Origin: a bacterium
GTDB lineage: Bacteria; Patescibacteriota; Minisyncoccia; Minisyncoccales; JAGGSE01
Assembly: GCA_021159225.1 (NCBI GenBank)
Contig: JAGGSE010000210.1
Coordinates: forward strand, 1-9,028
Length of the DNA: 9,028 nucleotides
Direction of reading: 5' to 3'
Below the pieces are notes generated by a model, which ran no database searches, was not told where the DNA came from, and was given only the letters and a program-made list of their open reading frames with translations. The position numbers and the translations under genes were made by a program. Shown piece by piece: positions 1 to 5,509 of the stretch. Every line of letters begins with the position of its first letter. Within the stretch, counting starts at the first letter, position 1.

Positions 1-330
1 AGAGAAGATAGTAAAGCTAACTTTGCCAATATGAAATAATATTACCAATAAGCAGGAAATAGCAAATAAAATAATTTTAGGTACCAAAAAAAAGTAACTT
101 TTGAAATGTTTTACTCTTTCCGGATTGGTTAGCTCATCTAGTTTAATGTGTCTCAAGCGGTCATTTATATAAATTGAATAAAAAATTAGATAAACAGAAA
201 CTAAAATTTCCCAACTAGTTTTCAAATTCAATAAAAATCCTGAAATATAAGTAATCCCCGCAAAGCCTAAACATTGTAAATGCCCCCCATAAATAAACTC
301 TCTCCAAATAAAATTAACAACCTTCCTCAT
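1..330 (-). CDS. Polytopic membrane protein, N-terminal 110 residues (runs off the left edge); possibly a distant UbiA-like protein
   Basis: Reading the minus strand from an ATG at 330 gives 110 codons without a stop up to base 1, so the 3' end lies outside the window. The product is strongly hydrophobic, with likely membrane helices near residues 18-36, 40-55 and 82-101. Between the second and third is a charged loop, NDRLRHIKLDELTNPER (56-72). The order N-D, then D, then N-P-x-R recalls the first Asp-rich motif of UbiA prenyltransferases (NDxxDxxxD...N.P.R), but the full set of aspartates is not there. That link is a guess; the ORF itself is secure. A -10-like TATCCT (339-344) lies 8 nt before the start and no Shine-Dalgarno is visible. 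Confidence 0.72.
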   Translation of the reverse strand, partial: MRKVVNFIWREFIYGGHLQCLGFAGITYISGFLLNLKTSWEILVSVYLIFYSIYINDRLRHIKLDELTNPERVKHFKSYFFLVPKIILFAISCLLVILFHIGKVSFTIFS

Positions 331-367
331 AAAAAATTAGGATAAGCGCCTATTTTCGGCTTTTACG

Positions 368-482
368 TAGGGGAAAATAGATGATAGAAAAGGGAAAAAT
401 AGGGAAAAATAGGGGGAAAATAGGGAAAAAATAGGGACGTGCACATTTTTCTCTCAGGTACCCTCTCTCCTATTTTCCCCTA
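368..482. repeat. 115-bp element bounded by perfect 13-bp inverted repeats, filled with AGGGAAAAAT-type repeats
   Basis: TAGGGGAAAATAG at 368-380 is repeated exactly as its reverse complement at 470-482. Inside the left half are four or five imperfect head-to-tail copies of a roughly 10-bp unit (AGGGAAAAAT, variants with more G or A) from about 390 to 435. The last runs into AGGGACGTGCAC, which holds the palindrome GTGCAC; a second palindrome, GGTACC, lies at 457-462. It has no coding capacity. The layout resembles a miniature element, or the end of a Y1/REP-type transposon, but no target duplication is visible and no transposase of that type is in the window. Confidence 0.5.
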
Positions 483-510
483 AAATTAAAAAACTCCCAA
501 AATGGGAGTT
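481..510 (-). terminator. Rho-independent terminator after the 43-codon ORF
   Basis: A perfect 8-bp stem, AACTCCCA (492-499) with TGGGAGTT (503-510), closes a 3-nt loop. Read on the minus strand it is followed by a run of six T and then a T-rich stretch down to 481, the classic intrinsic terminator shape. On the plus strand no T-run follows, so it acts on minus-strand transcripts. It sits about 10 nt after the stop codon of the ORF at 520-651. Confidence 0.75.
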
Positions 511-519
511 CTAGGACCT

Positions 520-651
520 TTAAGAATTTAAGGAGCTAAGCTCCTTAAACCTAAACAACAATCTCTGTTCTATCTTCCCCAAAACCTCAAAACCGGAGCC
601 GAAAAGCCCGCTTCCCTTTCTTCTATCTTGACCTACCACTGCTTTTCTCAT
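520..651 (-). CDS. Candidate small gene of 43 codons, or a small structured RNA
   Basis: ATG at 651 opens 43 codons (product begins MRKAVVGQDRRKGSGLFGSG; 9 of 43 residues are Arg or Lys) ending at TAA 520-522. There is no membrane segment and I recognise no family. The main argument for a real gene is its setting: a strong minus-strand promoter at 721-758 just upstream, then a leader of about 65 nt made almost only of A and G, the ORF, and an intrinsic terminator immediately after. The last codons overlap a perfect 10-bp hairpin (527-549). The unit may therefore encode a peptide, or be a non-coding RNA in which the ORF is accidental. No clear ribosome binding site precedes the ATG. Confidence 0.4.
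   Translation of the reverse strand: MRKAVVGQDRRKGSGLFGSGFEVLGKIEQRLLFRFKELSSLNS
527..549. repeat. Perfect 10-bp hairpin inside the 3' end of the small unit
   Basis: TTTAAGGAGC (527-536) and GCTCCTTAAA (540-549) are exact inverted repeats around a 3-nt loop. It lies upstream of the terminator hairpin (492-510) in the same minus-strand transcript, so the RNA would end in two stacked hairpins. It has no T-run of its own on the minus strand. Confidence 0.65.
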
Positions 652-720
652 ACTCGTTATTCTTATTATCTTTCCTTCTGTCTTTCTTGTCCTTGTCCTA
701 TCTCTATCTCTCTACTATTT

Positions 721-758
721 ACTATACTATTATATCCCCTAATGTCAACCTTTCGCAA
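721..758 (-). promoter_or_regulatory. Promoter(s) for the 43-codon unit
   Basis: On the minus strand TTGACA (748-743) is followed after 16 nt by TATAGT (726-721). Overlapping it, TTGCGA (758-753) is followed after 18 nt by a perfect TATAAT (734-729). Either or both could start transcription of the unit at 520-651. They begin directly after the stop codon of the truncated PIN gene. Confidence 0.6.
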
Positions 759-759
759 A

Positions 760-897
760 CTATTTTTTTCTTCCCAGTCCTCGTAGGTAGCAAAGGGCAT
801 CTTCTAAGCCCCTGAGTTTATTAATTGACCTTAAATGGTTTTTATCATCTTCTTTAACTAAAGCAATTAAAAAATCTGCATCAACTAAAAACTCCAT
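760..897 (-). pseudogene. Truncated PIN-domain (VapC-like) toxin
   Basis: ATG at 897 gives only 45 codons to TAG at 760-762. The first 21 residues, MEFLVDADFLIALVKEDD followed by KNH, match the start of PIN-domain RNases: a hydrophobic strand, then D-x-D (Asp6, Asp8; the first catalytic acid of the family) and an A-L helix start. VapC toxins are normally about 130 residues and need three or four spread acidic residues to bind Mg2+. The later ones are absent here, so the nuclease should be dead. It starts 22 nt after the stop of the antitoxin-like gene, the usual antitoxin-toxin order. The tail after about residue 27 does not look like PIN sequence and may be fusion debris. Identification rests on the N-terminal motif and the context. 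Confidence 0.6.
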
Positions 898-919
898 AAG
901 GCTCTACTAAAAAATAAGG

Positions 920-1129
920 TTAGTCCTGCCGCGTATAAAAATAGAGGTCTGTTTTCTCAGATAAATCTCGAGGCCCTCCTTTTATTTTTAATTTCGCCAA
1001 ATTCAAAAGATCCCTTCCTCTCATTGGCTTTCTTTCTTTAATTAAGGTCTCCTTCAGAATCTTATCTAATTTTTCTCTCAACCGAAGAAGTTCTCGGTAT
1101 TCTTTTCGGGGAATAGTGATACTTTTCAT
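920..1129 (-). CDS. VapB-like antitoxin of a type II toxin-antitoxin pair
   Basis: A 69-residue protein beginning MKSITIPRKEYRELLRLREK. The beta-strand-like start followed by a charged helix, and the C-terminal GGPRDLSEKTDLYFY segment, resemble antitoxins encoded beside PIN toxins in archaea and CPR bacteria. In such pairs the N-terminal part binds the operator and the C-terminal part wraps the toxin. The next gene on the same strand, 22 nt on, is a truncated PIN toxin, which supports the call. If the toxin is dead this is an orphan antitoxin, perhaps kept for DNA binding or for neutralising another copy. The start is chosen at 1129 because a consensus promoter ends 8 nt before it; there is no Shine-Dalgarno. 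Confidence 0.62.
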   Translation of the reverse strand: MKSITIPRKEYRELLRLREKLDKILKETLIKERKPMRGRDLLNLAKLKIKGGPRDLSEKTDLYFYTRQD

Positions 1130-1137
1130 ATAATTTT

Positions 1138-1165
1138 ATTATACATTTTCTTAAGAAGGTGTCAA
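1138..1165 (-). promoter_or_regulatory. Perfect consensus sigma-70-type promoter of the antitoxin gene
   Basis: On the minus strand TTGACA (1165-1160), a 16-nt spacer and TATAAT (1143-1138). Both hexamers match consensus exactly. The -10 box ends 8 nt before the antitoxin ATG, so the transcript should have essentially no leader. The spacer contains the palindrome CTTAAG, inside a short inverted repeat that could be an autoregulation site; that is inference. Confidence 0.8.
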
Positions 1166-1189
1166 TTGTCTGTATAAGATGAGTACATT

Positions 1190-1330
1190 TTTTTGACAAA
1201 TAATGGGGTCCGCAGGCAACTTCAATAGGTGTTTTGTAACCTAAAGCCTCGTGAGGTCTTTTGAAGATAAACTCTTCAAGCCAATCTCTGCCGTCTTCAG
1301 GGCATCAAAATGTATCTCATCTTTTTCAGG
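1190..1330 (-). pseudogene. Remnant of the C-terminal end of an IS481/IS3-type transposase (rve integrase)
   Basis: Translating the minus strand from 1295 gives DGRDWLEEF, then IFKRPHEALGYKTPIEV. The block RPHEALGYKTP is the well-known C-terminal signature of DDE integrase-type transposases of the IS481 and IS3 groups, just after the catalytic Glu region. Upstream the same frame meets a TGA, and a neighbouring frame carries an unrelated-looking stretch up to about 1370. No catalytic core is left. Only about 35 residues are recognisable, so this is a dead fragment. It lies between the HAD gene and the antitoxin promoter and may record the insertion or deletion that shaped this end. Confidence 0.6.
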
Positions 1331-1387
1331 CAAGTGTTTTGACATACCTAATTCTCCCCGCCTTGCCCGGCTGTTTAGCATCCTAGG

Positions 1388-2044
1388 TCAAATCCCGCAA
1401 ATTTCTTTTAAGGAGAGTTCCCCAAAAGAGTTTATTATTTTATCGGCCCGTTTTAATTGTTCCTTTTTGAGGGTGGTGGCAATAGCAATACACTTCATCC
1501 CTGCTAATTTGGCAGCCTTTATTCCGGAAGGAGAATCCTCTATTACCAAACAATCTTCCGGCTTTAGTTTCAATAATTTTGCCGCTTTTAAATAAATCTC
1601 GGGGTCCGGCTTCGCCCTGACCACGTCCTCTCTCGATAAGATTACATCAAAGTATTTTTTGATTTTAAAAGAAGAAAGTACAAAATTCACTGCCTTTTCA
1701 GGAGAAGAAGAGGCTACTGCCAATTTAAAGGAATTTCTCTTTAATCTTTTAATTAATTCTATTACTCCCTTAATAGGCTTCAAATTTCCCTCCATTTTTT
1801 TAAACAAAGTCTCATATTTCATCTCTATTATTTTTTCCATCTCCTTCTCGGAAAATTTCTTTTTTTTAAATACTAACTCTCGGAAAAACTCTCTGTCGGA
1901 GACGCCGGCATACTTTTTTATCCCCTTAAGAGGGAAATCTATTCCTTTCCTTTTCAATATCTCAACATCTACTTCAAAATGAAGTCTTTGGGTGTCGCTA
2001 ATTACTCCATCTAAATCAAAAATAACAGCCTTTTTCTTGGACAT
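1388..2044 (-). CDS. HAD-superfamily hydrolase, beta-phosphoglucomutase/phosphatase-like (subfamily IA)
   Basis: A 218-residue protein with all four HAD motifs. Motif I is FDLDGVISDT (nucleophile Asp10, acid/base Asp12). Motif II is the VASSS block with Ser112, motif III is Lys145 in RAKPDPEIY, and motif IV is VIEDSPSG with Glu169 and Asp170. The region between motifs I and II is the small helical cap of subfamily I, and the DSPSGI form of motif IV is typical of beta-phosphoglucomutase-like enzymes. It is cytoplasmic and Mg2+-dependent and probably acts on a sugar phosphate or a similar small phosphoester; the substrate cannot be read from sequence. I start at ATG 2044, two codons inside a longer TTG-started frame, because it gives the usual short lead into motif I. 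panD ends 98 nt upstream on the same strand, so the two may share a transcript. Confidence 0.85.
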   Translation of the reverse strand: MSKKKAVIFDLDGVISDTQRLHFEVDVEILKRKGIDFPLKGIKKYAGVSDREFFRELVFKKKKFSEKEMEKIIEMKYETLFKKMEGNLKPIKGVIELIKRLKRNSFKLAVASSSPEKAVNFVLSSFKIKKYFDVILSREDVVRAKPDPEIYLKAAKLLKLKPEDCLVIEDSPSGIKAAKLAGMKCIAIATTLKKEQLKRADKIINSFGELSLKEICGI

Positions 2045-2142
2045 AATCAATCTTTTAGTAAAAATGCCACTCCCCCATTTAAGAAAACAAGGGGGGCGGT
2101 GCTACTGTTGGCCTCCTCCGACGCCAAATACCGTATTGGATT

Positions 2143-2484
2143 CTAAAGGAATTTTACGAATCTGTTATTTTCATCAACCAAAATACTCTTTGCCTTAATG
2201 GGCTTATCTGTCAACTCAAATCCCATAACAATAATCTCATCGTCCTTTTTAATAAGGCGGCAGGCGGCTCCGTAGATTATTATTTTCCCTGAATTTTCTT
2301 CTTCTTCAACTATATAGGTTTCCAGTCTTGCCCCATTTGTATTATCTGCCACCAAAACCCTTTCCCCTGCTAAAAAACCCGCCTTCTCTATCAGCGCCTT
2401 GTCTATACCTATACTTCCCATATAATCTAAATTTTCACCGGTCACCCTTGCCTTATGAATTTTCGACCTTAATACCCACCTCAT
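2143..2484 (-). CDS. panD: Aspartate 1-decarboxylase (pyruvoyl enzyme)
   Basis: This 113-residue protein matches PanD along its length (E. coli PanD has 126). PanD converts L-aspartate to beta-alanine for pantothenate and coenzyme A. The proenzyme cuts itself between Gly23 and Ser24 in YMGSIGID, making a beta chain and an alpha chain whose Ser24 becomes the pyruvoyl group. Lys8, His10 and Tyr21 (E. coli Lys9, His11, Tyr22) and Arg53, Thr56 and Tyr57 (E. coli Arg54, Thr57, Tyr58) are all present. The position of E. coli Asn72 is Tyr71 here (YGAAC instead of NGAAA), an odd change near the processing site. No panB, panC or panE lies in the window. A promoter candidate is at 2548-2575. Confidence 0.92.
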   Translation of the reverse strand: MRWVLRSKIHKARVTGENLDYMGSIGIDKALIEKAGFLAGERVLVADNTNGARLETYIVEEEENSGKIIIYGAACRLIKKDDEIIVMGFELTDKPIKAKSILVDENNRFVKFL

Positions 2485-2547
2485 AGTTATATGCCTAAAT
2501 TTTATTTCAACACAAATCTCAGAAATAGCCTCAAACCTTTATTTACC

Positions 2548-2575
2548 ATTCTATCAAATCTTATACATAAATCAA
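2548..2575 (-). promoter_or_regulatory. Candidate promoter of panD
   Basis: On the minus strand TTGATT (2575-2570), a 16-nt spacer and TAGAAT (2553-2548), predicting a leader of about 55 nt before the panD ATG. The region 2485-2617 holds no gene. The match is moderate. Confidence 0.35.
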
Positions 2576-2615
2576 AGGAAAGAAACTTGAAAGAAGGATA
2601 ATTCGTGCAACCAAG

Positions 2616-2641
2616 AAAAACCGCCTCCCGGCGGTTTTTTT
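2616..2641 (-). terminator. Intrinsic terminator ending the prfB-ftsE-ftsX-tRNA-Gln unit
   Basis: AAACCGCC (2618-2625) pairs exactly with GGCGGTTT (2630-2637) around a 4-nt loop. It is flanked by an A-run on the left and a T-run on the right, so it can work on both strands. Read on the minus strand it lies just after the CCA end of tRNA-Gln and is followed by five T. Nothing on the plus strand points toward it, so its main job is to close the minus-strand unit and separate it from panD. Confidence 0.85.
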
Positions 2642-2643
2642 GG

Positions 2644-2717
2644 TGGCTGCGGGGCTTGGATTCGAACCAAGATTAACGGATCCAGAGTCCGTGGGCCTAC
2701 CGTTAGCCGACCCCGCA
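2644..2717 (-). tRNA. tRNA-Gln, anticodon CUG
   Basis: On the minus strand the acceptor stem TGCGGGG/CCCCGCA, D arm GGCTAACGGTAGGCC, anticodon stem ACGGA/TCCGT with loop CTCTGGA (anticodon CTG, reads CAG), and T arm CTTGG-TTCGAAT-CCAAG all fit. U1-A72 and discriminator G73 are the usual tRNA-Gln identity features. CCA is encoded (2644-2646), unlike the other two tRNAs here. It begins 10 nt after the ftsX stop, with the terminator directly behind it, so it is probably cut from the ftsEX transcript. Confidence 0.95.
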
Positions 2718-2727
2718 ATATGCGTTC

Positions 2728-3633
2728 TTATGTCTTCAGGTATTTGTTAACAGCAACAAAACTGGAAATCACTGCCAATGCCGCGGCGCCTCCGGCTTGA
2801 ATTAAAAACAATGTTCTAATATTGTCAAGGGCATAGTTTAGCAAATTAAAGCCGGAAAGAAAATACTCCAGTTTGGGGCTTAAAAAGTATAAAAAGCCAA
2901 TAGTGATAAGAAAAGAAAGAAGAAAGGAAAAGAAACCGGCAATTAATCCCTGAAATAAAAACGGTCCCCTAATAAACCAATTTGACGCCCCTACCAATTT
3001 TTGAATTTTAATTTCCTCTCGGGAGTTGACTATGGCTAGTTTAATGGTATTGAAGGTCAGCAAAACCGTTATTGTTATCAAAACGAGCGCCGCTATTATT
3101 CCGGCTTTTTCAATCCCTCTTGTAAAGGCAAAAATCTGCTCAATGACCGGTTTCCGCTCCTGATAATCAATCTCCTCTATATCCTTGGAAAAGGAGAAAC
3201 TATTCAGAAAGTTAACCACCGTAGGATATTGCTCTGCCTTAAAAACATTGATGTTTAGGTGGGCTCTGAATGGATTTTCAAAAAGGGAAAGAGCATTCAT
3301 TATCTCGGGGTCGTCCCGATGCCTGTCAGTAAACTCCTTTAGAGCCTCCTCTCTTGAAACATATTTTACCTCTTTTATCTCTGGATTTTTTGCCAGTTCC
3401 TCTTTTGCCTTAAAAATCTTCTCCTCCGGGGTCTCTTGTTTGAAATAAGCAGTGATATCCGCCTTTTCCTGAAGAGAAACAATTAAATGCTGAGCCGCTC
3501 CCTTAATAATAAAAATTGAACTAATAAAAAGAATGGCTACTGTCAAGGTAAAACAGGTGGCTAAAGAGATGCCTATGTGATTAAAAAAATGCTCCCAGCC
3601 AAGGCGAATAGTTCTTTTGAATGAAGCAAACAT
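2728..3633 (-). CDS. ftsX: Cell division protein FtsX (membrane subunit of the FtsEX complex)
   Basis: A 301-residue protein with the FtsX layout: short cytoplasmic N-terminus, helix at about 21-44, a large extracytoplasmic domain (about 45-174), then helices at about 175-197, 225-250 and 273-294. The segment NSREEIKIQKLVGAS (203-217) is the cytoplasmic loop that is highly conserved in FtsX-type permeases and contacts FtsE. FtsX passes FtsE ATPase movement across the membrane to control septal peptidoglycan hydrolases. It starts 7 nt after the ftsE stop, so the pair is translated from one mRNA. Length is normal for the family. No separate promoter is visible. Confidence 0.93.
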   Translation of the reverse strand: MFASFKRTIRLGWEHFFNHIGISLATCFTLTVAILFISSIFIIKGAAQHLIVSLQEKADITAYFKQETPEEKIFKAKEELAKNPEIKEVKYVSREEALKEFTDRHRDDPEIMNALSLFENPFRAHLNINVFKAEQYPTVVNFLNSFSFSKDIEEIDYQERKPVIEQIFAFTRGIEKAGIIAALVLITITVLLTFNTIKLAIVNSREEIKIQKLVGASNWFIRGPFLFQGLIAGFFSFLLSFLITIGFLYFLSPKLEYFLSGFNLLNYALDNIRTLFLIQAGGAAALAVISSFVAVNKYLKT

Positions 3634-3640
3634 TTAATTT

Positions 3641-4336
3641 TTATAAAATGAATTTCCCTCTTTCTTCGTCTCTGATAAGACGGCCCTCTTCCAGAACAAT
3701 CACCCTTCGACCGAGATATTTTACCACCTCCTTGTCATGGGTGGCTAAAATAACAGTAGTGCCCAATTCATGGATTTTAACAAAAAGTTTTAAAATATCC
3801 AAGGTATTGTAAGGGTCAAGGTTCCCTGTTGGCTCGTCGGCTAAAATTACCTTGGGCCGATGAACAAGTGCCCGGGCGATTGCCACCCTCTGGCGCTCTC
3901 CAGCAGAAAGTTCTTCAGGGAAGTTTTCAGCCCGGGAGGCAAGTCCTACAATGTCCAAAAGTTGAGGCACATCCCTGGCTATCTGCGCTTCATCCGCTCC
4001 TGTTACCTCTAAGGCGTAAGCCACATTTTCATAGGTCGTTTTTGAAGGCAAAAGTTTATAGTCCTGAAATACTGTCCCTATCTTTCGGCGAATAAGAGGA
4101 ATCCTTGACTCCTTTAGTCGTGATAATTCCTCTCCGTCAAAAAAAATCTTGCCGTAGGTCGGCTTTTCTTGGGTTAATATCAATTTTAAAACAGTTGTCT
4201 TTCCTGCTCCCGACCTTCCGATGATAGAAACAAATTCAGCAGGCCTAACCTCAAAAGAAACATTATTAAGAGCAACAATCGCCTTTTCTCGGGTCTTATT
4301 GGAATAAACCTTTGTTACATTACGAAAAGAAATCAT
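3641..4336 (-). CDS. ftsE: Cell division ATP-binding protein FtsE
   Basis: An ABC ATPase of 231 residues with every key motif: Walker A GRSGAGKT (40-47), Q-loop Gln91 in VFQDYKLLP, signature LSAGERQR (143-150), Walker B VILADE (163-168, catalytic Glu168) and switch His200 in ATHDK. The YKLLP stretch after the Q-loop is characteristic of FtsE. It energises FtsX at the division site. A longer frame opens at 4372, but that adds 12 residues overlapping prfB. ATG 4336 gives the standard MISFRNVTKVY start and lies just 4 nt after the prfB stop, so I prefer it. The start has no good Shine-Dalgarno, and translation may be coupled to prfB. Confidence 0.94.
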   Translation of the reverse strand: MISFRNVTKVYSNKTREKAIVALNNVSFEVRPAEFVSIIGRSGAGKTTVLKLILTQEKPTYGKIFFDGEELSRLKESRIPLIRRKIGTVFQDYKLLPSKTTYENVAYALEVTGADEAQIARDVPQLLDIVGLASRAENFPEELSAGERQRVAIARALVHRPKVILADEPTGNLDPYNTLDILKLFVKIHELGTTVILATHDKEVVKYLGRRVIVLEEGRLIRDEERGKFIL

Positions 4337-4340
4337 TAGC

Positions 4341-5418
4341 CTAAACAGATTGCTTTCTAATTTCCGCTTCAATAAAGGGATCTATTTCCCCGTCTAAAAC
4401 CCTTTCTACATCAGAGGTCTCAACCCCTGTCCGAAGGTCTTTGACTAAATGATAGGGATGAAATACATAAGACCTAATCTGATTTCCCCAGCCAATAGAT
4501 ACCGGTTTGCCCTTTATCTTCTCCAATTCCTTGTTCTTTTCTTTAATCTTTAATTGATATAATTTCGCAAGCAAAATCTTCATCGCCTTTTCCCGATTCT
4601 GAAAGAGCGACCTCTCTGACTGACAAGAAACGCGAATGCCCGTGGGCAAATGGATAATTCTTACAGCCGTCTCTCTTTTGTTGACATATTGTCCGCCCGG
4701 ACCAGACGCCTTGAATGTCTCTATCTTAATATCTGCGGGGTTAATTTTTATTCCTGCTTCATCTAATGGAGAAATTTCCGGCAAAACCTCAACCAAGGCA
4801 AACGAGGTATGCCTCAGCGCCTTTGGAGAAAAGGGCGAAATTCTCACCAGCCGGTGGACGCCGTTTTCTCTCTTTAGAAAACCAAAAGCAAAACGGCCTT
4901 TTATTTCCAACGTCGCTGACTTTGTTCCAATCCTTCCATCAGGCCCAACCCCTTCGCCAAATGACTGATGAAGAACCTTCACCTGAAATCCCTTTCTGAT
5001 GCAATACCTTTCGTACATTCTCAAAAGAAGCGTCGCCCAATCTTGAGCATCCTCGCCGCCAGCCCCGGAAAATATTGAGAGGATGGCATCTCCCCTATCA
5101 TACCTACCGGAGAGAAAAACCTCCAACTCCTTCTTCCTCAACATCCTTTCAAACTCAATCACATCCTTCTCTTGACCTGATTCCTTTACCAAATCAAAAT
5201 AGACCTCTAACTCCTCAAACTCCTCTATCTCTTTTTTTAGACGATTTATCTGCTGGCTGAACCATATCCCCCGCTCCTTATCCTGCCAAAACCCCGGCTT
5301 CTCGGTTTCCCTTTCCATCGCCTTAAGTTTTTCTTTCTTTTCAGCAATGTCAAAGACAGTCCATCAAACGATGGAATCTTCCTTCCAGGTCTTGAATTTT
5401 GTCATTATTTTCAGACAT
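4341..5418 (-). CDS. prfB: Peptide chain release factor 2, with programmed +1 frameshift
   Basis: RF2 recognises UAA and UGA stops and releases the finished peptide. The main frame alone (from 5318) lacks the N-terminus. Upstream, an ATG at 5418 opens 22 codons ending CTT-TGA-C, the classic prfB site. Slipping one base forward after CTT joins it to the main frame, giving about 358 residues (E. coli RF2 has 365). The codon-recognition motif SPF is at about 194-196, and the catalytic GGQ in SGPGGQYVNK is at about 241-243. SPF rather than P-x-T marks RF2, not RF1. ftsE follows after 4 nt. The unit has its own promoter (5426-5453). Coordinates cover both frames; a simple translation will stop at codon 23. 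Confidence 0.95.
5349..5355 (-). promoter_or_regulatory. Programmed +1 ribosomal frameshift site in prfB (CTTTGAC)
   Basis: CTT (5355-5353) is codon 22, TGA (5352-5350) is the in-frame stop, and the C at 5349 completes the conserved CTTTGAC heptamer. When RF2 is scarce, ribosomes pause at UGA and slip +1 to GAC, restoring RF2 synthesis, so this is an autoregulatory switch. In E. coli an AGGGGG lies 3 nt before CTT and stimulates the slip. Here the same place reads ATGGAC, a poor Shine-Dalgarno match. Confidence 0.93.
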
Positions 5419-5425
5419 CGCTTTT

Positions 5426-5453
5426 ATTATACATTAAAAAACAAAAAAAGCAA
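5426..5453 (-). promoter_or_regulatory. Promoter of prfB-ftsE-ftsX-tRNA-Gln
   Basis: On the minus strand TTGCTT (5453-5448), 16 nt, then a perfect TATAAT (5431-5426). The -10 ends 7 nt before the prfB ATG, so transcription would start at or next to the start codon. Confidence 0.65.
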
Positions 5454-5471
5454 ACCTTGATAGAAATGCTC

Positions 5472-5500
5472 TTCAACTTTTATACCTTTTGTGATATATT
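5472..5500 (+). promoter_or_regulatory. Promoter of the small membrane protein at 5510
   Basis: An extended -10, TGATATATT (5492-5500), lies 9 nt before the ATG at 5510. A poor -35-like TTCAAC (5472-5477) sits 17 nt upstream of the hexamer. An alternative is TTGATA (5457-5462) with TATACC (5481-5486). This promoter diverges from that of prfB within about 90 bp. Confidence 0.5.
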
Positions 5501-5509
5501 TTTTAGAAA

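Noticed and set aside
368..435. CRISPR array made of the AGGGAAAAAT repeats
   Set aside because: Units are about 10 bp, directly adjoining and without unique spacers; no cas genes are nearby.
1251..1982. Long plus-strand frames opposite the HAD gene
   Set aside because: They are antisense to a gene with all four HAD motifs and their products are low-complexity, so they are shadow frames.
2060..2096. Possible terminator between panD and the HAD gene (C-run and G-run with a T-run after them on the minus strand)
   Set aside because: Only five G-C pairs around a 14-nt loop, with a mismatch at the base of the stem; too weak to call, so co-transcription stays open.
4337..4372. Longer ftsE start (12 extra residues)
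   Set aside because: It would overlap the end of prfB, and family members begin close to the MISFRNVTKVY segment; the ATG at 4336 fits better.
4636..5260. Plus-strand frames opposite prfB
   Set aside because: Pro/Ser-rich antisense translations of a well-conserved RF2; no domain and no promoter.
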